Origin: Phenylobacterium deserti
GTDB lineage: Bacteria; Pseudomonadota; Alphaproteobacteria; Caulobacterales; Caulobacteraceae
DNA: 64,000 bases
NCBI GenBank assembly: GCA_943332615.1
Contig: CALQQB010000001.1
Span: 1 to 64,000 of the forward strand
Reading direction: 5' to 3'
Shown here piece after piece: positions 8,743-15,909 of the stretch (position 1 is the first letter of the stretch; every line of letters starts with the position of its first letter). Under the pieces are notes generated by a model that was not told the origin of the DNA, did no database searches, and saw only the letters and a list, made by a program, of their open reading frames with translations. Position numbers and translations under genes: made by a program.

Positions 8743-9944
8743 TGGAACCGCCGATGACCGCCCTCGATGTGCTGCGCAGCCACCATGCGGACCCGCACAA
8801 GGCCGCGCTGGCGTGGAAGGCCAAGGGCGGCAAGGTGGTGGGCTACCTCTGTGACAATGTCCCCGATGAGCTGATCGCCGCGGCGGGCTTCTTCCCCCTC
8901 AGGATCAGCGGCGATCCGGACGCCGACGGCCAGGCCGTCCGGCAATACGTCGACACCCTCTACCCACCCGACGTGACCACGCGGCCGGGGTTTGCGACCG
9001 CTATGCTGAACCGCCTGCTTGACGGTACCTACGGCTACCTCGACTTCCTCATCGTCCCGCATAACCGCAACGCCATCCAGGCGATCTACCGCTCGCTTCG
9101 CGATGCGCGCAAAGCCCATCCGGAGCTGCCGGCCTGCGAGATGCACTACCTCGACAAGGCGTGGTCCTCGTCCTTCATCTCCGAGACCTACAACCGCGAC
9201 CAGGTGGTGAAGCTGAAAGCGAAGCTCGAGGTCTGGGCCGGCGCCGCGATCACCGATGACGCACTCCACGCCGCCATCGCGGTCGGCAACGAGAACAAGG
9301 CGCTGCTGGCCAAGATCGCGGCGCTCAGGGCGGCGACCCCGCCGAGGCTCTCCGGCGTCGACGCCCTGCAGATCATCGGCGCCTCGATGCTGATGGCCAA
9401 GGCCGACCACAACGCGCTCCTCAGGGACTTCCTGGCCAGCGCCGACAGCCTGCCGGAGCGGGCAGGCCCGAGGGTCTTCCTGGGCGGCAGCCCCATCGAC
9501 CACACGCGTATCTGCCAGGCCATCGAGGCCACCGGCGCGACCGTGGTCGCCGAGGACCACTGCTGGGGCAATCGGTCGTTCGACCTGCCGGTGGAGGGGC
9601 CGGCTTCGCCGATCCTGGAGCTCGCCAGCCGCTTCCACCGCAAGCCCGCCTGTTCGATCACCTTCCCGCTGTCGGAGACGGTGGCCGGCTGCGCGCGCCG
9701 CGCGGCGGCGGCGGCGGCCGACGCGGCGATCTTCTATGTCATGGACGAGGACTGGTCGCAGAACTGGGAGACGCCCAACGAGGTGCGGGCCATCGAGGCG
9801 AACGGCACGCCGAGCCTGCATCTCAAGCAACAGGCCTATGATGGCGGCGACCCGAGCGCCCTGACCGCGGTCGTGGCCGAATTCCTTGCCGCGGTCCAAA
9901 AGCGCGCTCCGCGCCGTGCGCCGGCCGAAGGGGCGACGGCATGA
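8742..9944 (+). CDS. 2-hydroxyacyl-CoA dehydratase family protein, subunit 1 (HgdB/BcrC-like)
   Basis: A 400-residue protein resembling the iron-sulfur subunits of 2-hydroxyacyl-CoA dehydratases and benzoyl-CoA reductases. The three Cys positions expected to hold the [4Fe-4S] cluster are visible: VVGYLCDNVPDELIAAAG at the N-terminus, ELPACEMHYLDKA, and VVAEDHCWGNRSFD. The C-terminal YVMDEDWSQNW segment is also family-like. I chose ATG 8742, which overlaps the upstream stop (TGATG); ATG 8754 is an alternative. Known members need a dedicated ATP-dependent activator and are oxygen sensitive, yet no activator gene is in the window. Reaction and substrate are unknown. Confidence 0.8.
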   Translation: MEPPMTALDVLRSHHADPHKAALAWKAKGGKVVGYLCDNVPDELIAAAGFFPLRISGDPDADGQAVRQYVDTLYPPDVTTRPGFATAMLNRLLDGTYGYLDFLIVPHNRNAIQAIYRSLRDARKAHPELPACEMHYLDKAWSSSFISETYNRDQVVKLKAKLEVWAGAAITDDALHAAIAVGNENKALLAKIAALRAATPPRLSGVDALQIIGASMLMAKADHNALLRDFLASADSLPERAGPRVFLGGSPIDHTRICQAIEATGATVVAEDHCWGNRSFDLPVEGPASPILELASRFHRKPACSITFPLSETVAGCARRAAAAAADAAIFYVMDEDWSQNWETPNEVRAIEANGTPSLHLKQQAYDGGDPSALTAVVAEFLAAVQKRAPRRAPAEGATA

Positions 9945-11173
9945 GCTTCTCTTCCGCCCAGACCCGCCTGCCCAGCGTCGATGCCGTGCGCACCCACCAG
10001 CGGGTGTGGTTGGACGACACCCGCAACCGCGTGCTGGCCGGCGAGCACTTCGCCATCTGCAACGCCGACGACTTCGAGGAAGTGTTCACCACCTTTGGCA
10101 TCCCGTCGCTGGTGATCAACTATTGGAACTCGGTGGTCACCTTCTCCGAGCGCAAGGGTGACCACTACGACGCCGTCCTGGCGGAGCACGGCTACGTCCC
10201 GAACCGCTTTGCCCATGGGTTCGGCACGGCGCTGGATCCCAGCCGGGCGCCCTGGGGGGGCCTGCCGAAGCCGACCCTGATCGTCGGCACCACGCGCGAT
10301 GAGGCGCAGCTGCGGGTCACCGAACTCTGGGCCGAGGCCTTCGGCTGCGAGTGCTATCCCCTCGATTTCAGCTGGGTGTCGCAGTTCAGCCACGAGCTGC
10401 CCGAGCGCTGGTGGGAGTTCCACCGCGACCGCAGCGAAAGCATGCTCGACCTGGCCCGCGTGGATCTGCGGCTGGAGCAGATGAAGGGGCTGATCGCCCA
10501 CCTGGAGGCGATCACCGGAAAGGCCTTCAGCCTGGCGGACTTCCGCGCCGTGATGGAGCGCCTCAACGAGCAGATGAACTATTGGGAGATGGCCCGCGAC
10601 CTGGTCGCCGCCGCTCGCCCCCTGCCGGTCACCCTGCGTGACCAGATGGCGCTCTACCAGGTCACCTGGCAGCGCGGGACGCCCGAGAACCTGGCCCTGG
10701 TGAAGGCCTACTACGACGAGGTGAAGGCGCTCGTGGCCGAGGGCGCGGGCTGCTACGCCCAGGAAGAGTTCCGCGTCTACATGGCCACCAGCGGCAACGA
10801 CCCGATGTACCATGGCTACCTGCGCGAGCGGCACGGCGGGGCGATTGTCTCCAACCGCTACGCCTGCATCGCGCCGATGTACGCCAGGACGATCGAGAAT
10901 GATGATCCCCTCCGCGCCCTGGCCGCCCGCCAGCTCTTCCTGTTCGACAAGGAGCCGCACTGGGAGGTCCATGAGGCCAAGCGCTGGGGAGCGGACGCGA
11001 TCTTCGGGATCGAGCCGGAAGGCGCGCCGCCGTCGCGTTACAGCGAGGTCTGCGAAGCCGCCGGGTTCCCCTACCTCGGCCTGCCCAGGGACGCCGATGA
11101 CGCCGACATCCGCGCGCGCATCGACCGCTTCGTCGACACGCGCCTGAACGCCCGGGCGCCCGCGGCGCAGTGA
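9941..11173 (+). CDS. 2-hydroxyacyl-CoA dehydratase family protein, subunit 2
   Basis: A 410-residue partner of the preceding gene, translationally coupled through a 4-bp ATGA overlap. Family-like features are HFAICNADDFEEVF (N-terminal Cys), GTTRDEAQ, AEAFGCECYPLDF (second Cys region) and SNRYACIAPMYAR (third Cys). It contains the long helical segment typical of the dehydratase middle domain. The two proteins probably form a heterodimer that each bind a cluster. It overlaps the following MFS gene by GTGA, so transport and dehydration are cotranslated. Whether it reduces, dehydrates or does neither is not decidable from the sequence. Confidence 0.78.
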   Translation: MSFSSAQTRLPSVDAVRTHQRVWLDDTRNRVLAGEHFAICNADDFEEVFTTFGIPSLVINYWNSVVTFSERKGDHYDAVLAEHGYVPNRFAHGFGTALDPSRAPWGGLPKPTLIVGTTRDEAQLRVTELWAEAFGCECYPLDFSWVSQFSHELPERWWEFHRDRSESMLDLARVDLRLEQMKGLIAHLEAITGKAFSLADFRAVMERLNEQMNYWEMARDLVAAARPLPVTLRDQMALYQVTWQRGTPENLALVKAYYDEVKALVAEGAGCYAQEEFRVYMATSGNDPMYHGYLRERHGGAIVSNRYACIAPMYARTIENDDPLRALAARQLFLFDKEPHWEVHEAKRWGADAIFGIEPEGAPPSRYSEVCEAAGFPYLGLPRDADDADIRARIDRFVDTRLNARAPAAQ

Positions 11174-12393
11174 CCCCTCCCGCGGACGCGCCGCCGGCCG
11201 AGGCGGGCTGGGTCCGCACCCTCTGGGCGGTCGCGCTCGTGCAGGCGATCATGACCGGGTCGTTTACGATCATCGGGCCGACGATCCCACAAGTTCTGCC
11301 CCAGCTCGGCGTGGAGACGGTCGGCGGCGTGCGGGCCTGGACCGGGGTGCTGATGGGCGTGACCCCACTTATGGCCGCCCTGACCTCGCCACTATGGTCC
11401 AACGTCGCCGACCGCCTGGGGCGGAAGCGGATCATCGCGACAACCGCCGTCGGCAACGCGTTGCTGGCGCTGCTGATGTCGGTCTGCACGAGCGCGCCGC
11501 AACTCCTCGTCCTGCGCCTGGCCATGGGTTCGCTCAGCGGGTTCTCGGCCGCCGGGATTTCCCTGGTCGCCGGCCGCGCGCCCAGCCGGCGGCTCGGGTA
11601 CGCGCTGGGGTGGCTCTCCACCGGCCAGCTTCTCGGCATGCTGATCGGGCCCGTCGCCGGCGGGATCATCGCCGACGCCTTCCACAGCGCGCGCGCCCCG
11701 TTCCTGCTGACCGCGACCATGTCGCCGATGGCCGCCGTGCTGGTCATGCTGGTGGTGCCTAAGGAGCGCCCGGCGCACAAGGACAAGGTGGCCAGGACCG
11801 TCTGGCAGGACCTAGCCCTGGTGGCGCGGTCGCCGCTGCTGGCCCCCCTCTTCCTGGCCATGCTGCTGGCCCAGCTCGCGATCCGCAGTGTCGATCCGGT
11901 GATCGTGCTCACCGCCCAGCAGCTACTGGCGGGCAACCTGCACATGGCCTCCCTGGCCGGCTTCGCGGTCTCGGTGACCGGGCTTGGCAACCTGGCGGCC
12001 TCGCCATTCCTCGGGCGGCGCAGCGACGTCATCGGCCACCGCAAGGTGCTGCTGATCTCGCTGATCGGGGCGGCGGCCCTGACCATGCCGCAAGCGGTGG
12101 TCGGCCAGTTTCCGCTGTTCGTCATCGAGCGCTTCGGGGTGGGGATGTTTATCGGCGGGGTGCTGCCGACGCTGAACGCCCTCATCGGGCGCACCGCCGC
12201 CGACGCTGACCGCACTTCGGTCTATGGCGTGATGAGCTCGGCCACCTTCCTGGGCGGCTTCGCGGGACCACTCGCCGGCGGCATGGTCTCCGCGGCTTTC
12301 GGCCTGGGGTCGGTGTTCGTGGTCTCAAGCCTGCTCATGGTCGCGGGCCTGGTCTGGATCGTCCGCAAGATCCCGGCGGACCGCAAGGCCTGA
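11170..12393 (+). CDS. MFS transporter (drug/metabolite type)
   Basis: A 407-residue major facilitator with about 12 membrane segments. The conserved loop motif NVADRLGRKRIIA follows helix 2, and a second SDVIGHRKVLL repeat follows helix 8, as in the DHA-type carriers. It starts with GTG at 11170, overlapping the dehydratase stop in GTGA. It is the last gene of the plus-strand run 6109-12393, making a second permease for one pathway; import of substrate and export of product is one possible division of labour, by inference only. Confidence 0.82.
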   Translation: MTPPADAPPAEAGWVRTLWAVALVQAIMTGSFTIIGPTIPQVLPQLGVETVGGVRAWTGVLMGVTPLMAALTSPLWSNVADRLGRKRIIATTAVGNALLALLMSVCTSAPQLLVLRLAMGSLSGFSAAGISLVAGRAPSRRLGYALGWLSTGQLLGMLIGPVAGGIIADAFHSARAPFLLTATMSPMAAVLVMLVVPKERPAHKDKVARTVWQDLALVARSPLLAPLFLAMLLAQLAIRSVDPVIVLTAQQLLAGNLHMASLAGFAVSVTGLGNLAASPFLGRRSDVIGHRKVLLISLIGAAALTMPQAVVGQFPLFVIERFGVGMFIGGVLPTLNALIGRTAADADRTSVYGVMSSATFLGGFAGPLAGGMVSAAFGLGSVFVVSSLLMVAGLVWIVRKIPADRKA

Positions 12394-12410
12394 CGCCCGG
12401 GTGGATCCCT

Positions 12411-13343
12411 TCAGGTCTGCACCCAGCCCTCGTACATCGGGGCCACTTGGCTGTTCCAGGGGTGAATGGCCTTCTGCGCGAACCGCCACTCGCCCTCCCG
12501 CCGCTCTAGGAGGTCGTCGTAGTAACCCATGTTGACCACCGTCGCCGGCGAACCCACCGTCCAGGTCTCCACCTTCCAGTAGGAGAACGTCCGCCAGCCC
12601 TTGCCCTCGCGGCGGTAAAGGATGGGGAAGATCCGGTGCTGTCGGCCCCCGAAGCCCGGACGGCCGGAGGCGGCGGCGAGGAAGGTCCGTATCCCCGCCG
12701 GGGCCGTCACCTTGCCGACGCTGCCGCTTTCGAACACCGCGCCGGGCGCGAAAGCGGCGGTCATGGCCGCGACATCGGCGGTGTCGAGCGCCGTGGCGTA
12801 GGTCATCATCAGCGCTTCCATGGCCGCGCGCTCGTCGGAGGTCGGCGTGTCGGGACCCTGGAGGCCGCCCGGGACCGTGCGCAGCAGGGGCTGATCGCCC
12901 AGCGGCGGCGCGGGCCTGTCGCTGCGGATGTGGTGCAATACCTTGGACTTGATCTTCCAGCTCACGCCATTGCGCACCACTTCGTCGACGTAGGCGCCCA
13001 TGGAGCCCATCTGCACCGGCTTGCCGACTGGCGCGCTCAGCGCCTGGTAGTAGGACGTGACCCTGTAGCCGTCGCCGGAGGCCTGGAAGAACATCGGCCG
13101 GATGTGATGCTGCCGGCCCCGGAACAGGGGGTTCTTCATAGCGTTGGCCGCGAACCGATAGATGCCGTCTCGCCCCGTGAAGCGCTCGCCCGCGGCGTTG
13201 GTCACCAGCCCGTCCTCGGTGAAGCAGGAGGCGACCCCCTCGGCGTGGCCGCGGTCCATGCTGTAGCCGTAGAACAGCAGGCAGTCCTGGATCGCCAGGC
13301 GGTCCGCCAGGCCGATGGTGTCGCGCGGGATGGGTTTGGGCAT
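12411..13343 (-). CDS. Tandem SnoaL/NTF2-like domain protein
   Basis: A 310-residue protein built from two SnoaL-like (NTF2-fold) domains. Domain 1 (about residues 8-150) contains IQDCLLFYGYSMDRGH and RQHHIRPMFF. Domain 2 (about 170-305) contains ALMMTYATALDTADV and RQHRIFPILY. The repeat RQHxIxP in both halves shows internal duplication. Single-domain relatives include dehydratases, isomerases and bile-acid 7-alpha-dehydratase BaiE. The start ATG 13343 has GGGGGA upstream; the longer ORF to 13499 is antisense to the next gene. Enzyme role is inferred only. Confidence 0.75.
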   Translation of the reverse strand: MPKPIPRDTIGLADRLAIQDCLLFYGYSMDRGHAEGVASCFTEDGLVTNAAGERFTGRDGIYRFAANAMKNPLFRGRQHHIRPMFFQASGDGYRVTSYYQALSAPVGKPVQMGSMGAYVDEVVRNGVSWKIKSKVLHHIRSDRPAPPLGDQPLLRTVPGGLQGPDTPTSDERAAMEALMMTYATALDTADVAAMTAAFAPGAVFESGSVGKVTAPAGIRTFLAAASGRPGFGGRQHRIFPILYRREGKGWRTFSYWKVETWTVGSPATVVNMGYYDDLLERREGEWRFAQKAIHPWNSQVAPMYEGWVQT

Positions 13344-13354
13344 AGCGGTCCCCC

Positions 13355-13873
13355 TCAGAGCTTGGCGACGGAAACGGTGGTGCTGTCCCAGCGCGTGATG
13401 ACCTTCTCGGCGATGCGCAGGTGCTGGCCGTCGCGCACGAAGGTGTCGGTGAACAGCCCCAGCTGCTGCATCGCCGGCGCCGGCGCGCCGGCCGTCCAAC
13501 TCAGCCGCGACCAGTAAGTGGTGGCGACGAAGGCCGAGCCCTTGGCCACCAGCTTGTTCAGCTGGATGTAGTGCGAACCGCCGGGCCCGATCGCCCGGAT
13601 CGCCGAGCGCAGGAATGCCGGCGCGCCGCCGTCAGCGGGCCGCCACAGCCGTCCCTCGATGTCGCGCACCGTCGCGTCGCGGCTGAACGCCCCGGCCGCC
13701 ATGGCCATGTCAGCATTGTCGAGACCCCACACGAAGCGGCTCTGGGTGTCCTGGATCGCCGCGCGAACCTCTGCGCTAGGCCCTTCCGCCGCGCGGGCCG
13801 GGCCCGCCGCTCCGGCCAACGCCGCGCCGAGCGGCAGAGCCGCGGACAGTTCCAATATCTGACGGCGATCCAT
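13355..13873 (-). CDS. Exported SnoaL/NTF2-like protein
   Basis: A 172-residue protein with an N-terminal twin-arginine-like leader (MDRRQILELSAALPLGAAL...ARAA), followed by one NTF2-like domain. The domain begins VRAAIQDTQSRFVWGLDNAD and includes DATVRDIEGRLW. It lies 11 bp upstream of the tandem SnoaL gene on the same strand, and the two are probably cotranscribed. It diverges from an exported alpha/beta hydrolase; the 77-bp gap holds the candidate operator at 13927-13947. Function is unknown; periplasmic location is predicted from the leader. Confidence 0.72.
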   Translation of the reverse strand: MDRRQILELSAALPLGAALAGAAGPARAAEGPSAEVRAAIQDTQSRFVWGLDNADMAMAAGAFSRDATVRDIEGRLWRPADGGAPAFLRSAIRAIGPGGSHYIQLNKLVAKGSAFVATTYWSRLSWTAGAPAPAMQQLGLFTDTFVRDGQHLRIAEKVITRWDSTTVSVAKL

Positions 13874-13926
13874 GGCGCTCTCCGGCCTTGACCCGCGCTC
13901 TTCGGCGCGCCCCTATTGCGCGAAAA

Positions 13927-13947
13927 GTACGAATGTACGAACTATAG
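13927..13947 (-). promoter_or_regulatory. Shared 21-22 bp candidate operator, copy B
   Basis: Read on the minus strand the site is CTATAGTTCGTACATTCGTA, matching copy A at 6001-6022 except for two substitutions and a one-base length difference. It sits between the divergent NTF2-like and alpha/beta hydrolase genes, where it could control both. Confidence 0.4.
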
Positions 13948-13950
13948 TCA

Positions 13951-15027
13951 ATGGCGAACGGCGGGGGGATTGTGGGCGGATCAAGCTGGGTCGCGACAGC
14001 GGCCGCTCTTATCGTCGCAATGGGCTCGGCCGCGTCCGCCGCCGCAGAGCCGTTGGTGATACGCGAGCAGGGCAGTTTCTTTGTTGCCGGCGCGCCGGTT
14101 CGCCTCGAAAATCCCAGCGCGGACATCGCTGGTCCGCCCGGCCGCGCGGCGCCGAACACGCCCGGCGCCTGGACCGCGGGCCAAGCCTATGTGAGCTATC
14201 AGATTCCCGACCGGCGCAGGCTTATCCAAGGCCGGCCGGCGCCGGCCGTCATCCTGCTCCACGGCTGCTGTCTGACGGGAAAGACCTGGGAGACCACGCC
14301 TGACGGCCGCGAAGGCTGGGCCACCTATTTCGTGCGCCAGGGCTTTCCGGTCTACGTCGTCGATCAGGTGGGCCGAGGCCGCTCCGGTTTCAACCCTGCA
14401 AAGCTGAATGATGCGCGCATGAGCGGGGGCCGTTCGATCGCGCCCCCGGCCCGCGCCAAGACCGAGGAGTCCACCTGGGAAACCTTCCGGATCGGCCCGC
14501 GCCCAGGGCAGCTTTATCCCGGAGCGAAGTTTCCGATTGAGGGCAAGGATCAGTTCTTCGCCCAGATCGTCCCTGACATGAACGACTGGGCCGATGGAGA
14601 CCCCTATCGGCCCAGCGTGGAGGCGATGGTCGCGCTGGCCGCCCGGATCGGGCCGGCGATCCTCGTCGTCCACTCCCAGTCCAGCCGCATGGGCTGGAGG
14701 ATCGTCGAAGCGCGCCCGGACAGGGTCCTGGCGCTCATCCAGATCGAGGGCGACTGCAGCCCCGACGCCGCCCAATTGGCGAGCGTCTGGCGACGGGTTC
14801 CGGTGATTTCGGTCTGGGGCGGCTACATCACCCCGGAGAACTGGGGCGATCGTGAGGACGCCTGTCGGCGAACGATGAGCGACATCGCGCGGGCAGGGGG
14901 CTCTGGAACCTTCCTGAAGCTAGACGAGGTGGGCTTGCCGGGCCACGGCCACATGCTGATGCAGGATCACGGGAACCTGGACATCGCCGACAGACTGATC
15001 GCCTGGATCCGGCGCGTGCTTGGTTGA
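13951..15027 (+). CDS. Exported alpha/beta hydrolase (esterase-like)
   Basis: A 358-residue alpha/beta hydrolase with an N-terminal signal peptide ending near GSAASAAAEP. The oxyanion-hole region is ILLHGCCLTGKTW, followed by YVVDQVGRGRSG. The nucleophile region is VVHSQSSRMGW, where HSQS replaces the usual GxSxG. The C-terminal LPGHGHMLMQDHGN supplies the likely catalytic His. ATG 13951 is the ORF-track start. GTG 13972 follows a much better ribosome-binding sequence (GGCGGGGGGATT) and may be the real start, giving 351 residues. The substrate is unknown. Confidence 0.8.
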   Translation: MANGGGIVGGSSWVATAAALIVAMGSAASAAAEPLVIREQGSFFVAGAPVRLENPSADIAGPPGRAAPNTPGAWTAGQAYVSYQIPDRRRLIQGRPAPAVILLHGCCLTGKTWETTPDGREGWATYFVRQGFPVYVVDQVGRGRSGFNPAKLNDARMSGGRSIAPPARAKTEESTWETFRIGPRPGQLYPGAKFPIEGKDQFFAQIVPDMNDWADGDPYRPSVEAMVALAARIGPAILVVHSQSSRMGWRIVEARPDRVLALIQIEGDCSPDAAQLASVWRRVPVISVWGGYITPENWGDREDACRRTMSDIARAGGSGTFLKLDEVGLPGHGHMLMQDHGNLDIADRLIAWIRRVLG

Positions 15028-15359
15028 CGGGTGTGGACACCTTGCCGACCACAGTGTCGATCATGGCCTAACTGGCTCGTGGCGGTGCAGGCAGTCTGTG
15101 GCCAACTGTCTCCGGTGCCCGCCTAGGGCGTTGCGACGATTTCGACCTGGCGGCGGGACAGCCGCCTGACGTCATTCTGGATGCAGTAGAGAATTGCGGC
15201 TTCTCATACAGACACAGGCTGTTGGTACTATCCGGTGGACTGGACCATTTCGCCTCGTAAGTTCGAGTCCTGCCGGGCCCACCAGCGCTGCTCCATGGGT
15301 GTCCAGGTGCTTGGGCATCCAGCAGGCGTCGGGCGCGACTGGGACGATCATCGCGCGCC
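15028..15359. other. Non-coding 330-bp gap at the edge of the Sec island
   Basis: I see no convincing gene here. The gap lies between the convergent hydrolase and UGSC genes and holds the tRNA 3'-end fragment at 15261-15284. Base composition looks less GC-rich than the neighbouring genes. Short ORFs in the track here have no recognisable features. Confidence 0.6.
15261..15284 (+). other. tRNA 3'-end fragment (possible attachment-site scar)
   Basis: GTTCGAGTCCTGCCGGGCCC followed by ACCA reads as a tRNA T-loop, 3' T-stem strand, acceptor strand and encoded CCA. The matching 5' T-stem and acceptor strands are absent upstream, so no whole tRNA folds. Isolated tRNA 3' ends are the classic trace of site-specific integration into a tRNA gene. 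Confidence 0.5.
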
Positions 15360-15878
15360 TCAGACCGTCAGCGCCTCAACGACCGAGTCCAGCACGGCGC
15401 GGGCCTTGGCGCGCATCTCGTCGTCGGTTGCGTCCTGGATCGGGTGATCGACCAGCACGTAGCGCGCGCCCTCCATGCCCAGCGCCTTGCGTTGAACTTC
15501 GGCGGCCTCGGCGAACTCGCTGGAGGCGATGGAAACGGCGGGAAGACCCTGGATCTCAAACCATACGGTGTCGTGCAGACTGCACGTCGTGCATGATCCT
15601 CAATCGGCGAGGGCTTCCACCAGGACGCTGCATTCCGACTTGATCCGCAGCCGCAGGTCCGAGGGGCAGGGCTTGGCGAAGGTCGGCTTGGCGTAGCGCC
15701 TGATCTCGACCTTGGGGTAGCGGGCCGCCAGCAGGCTCTGCAGCTCGTCCAGCAGGACGTTGCCGCGCGGCTTGCTGATGTCCAGCAGGCCGATCACGCC
15801 CGAGATATCGCCGGTCCGCGCCGTGATCTGTCGCGCCACCGGCACGCGCTCGTCGGTGGGATCCAGAATTGTCGTCAT
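15360..15878 (-). CDS. UGSC-family selenoprotein (TGA at 15600-15602 read as Sec)
   Basis: The ORF track stops this gene at TGA 15600-15602, but the frame continues for 79 more sense codons to a second TGA at 15360-15362. The junction reads VEALAD-U-GSCTTCSLHDTV, the signature UGSC motif of a known bacterial selenoprotein family. The full product is 172 residues with Sec at position 93. The continuation (IQGLPAVSIASSEFAEAA) is family-like and codon-normal. The start is ATG 15878 with GGAGAA upstream. A SECIS-like hairpin follows the Sec codon and the selC and selB genes lie directly upstream. The family function is not established; the U-GSC motif next to a CxxC thioredoxin-type partner suggests a redox role. 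It should not be annotated as two fragments or as a pseudogene. Confidence 0.93.
15572..15602 (-). promoter_or_regulatory. SECIS-like element of the UGSC gene
   Basis: Downstream of TGA come 13 bases, then CGTGCAGTCTGCACG, which folds as a 5-bp stem CGTGC/GCACG with loop AGTCT. The apical sequence closely resembles the E. coli fdhF SECIS tip (TTGCAGGTCTGCACC), including the loop GU needed for SelB binding, and the UGA-to-stem distance (11 there) is similar. Confidence 0.82.
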
Positions 15879-15909
15879 CGACGTTCTCCGAACTTCTGCG
15901 GCGACGCTA

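Noticed and set aside
7416-9944. 842-residue ORF overlapping the MFS gene and dehydratase subunit 1
   Set aside because: Its first 440 codons are a frame shadow of the MFS gene; only the part from 8742 is family-like.
8742-11173. Annotation as benzoyl-CoA reductase
   Set aside because: No activator subunits or ferredoxin genes are adjacent, and the family is too broad for that call.
15170-15300. A complete tRNA upstream of 15284
   Set aside because: Only the 3' end matches; no matching acceptor or T-stem strand and no anticodon arm could be folded.
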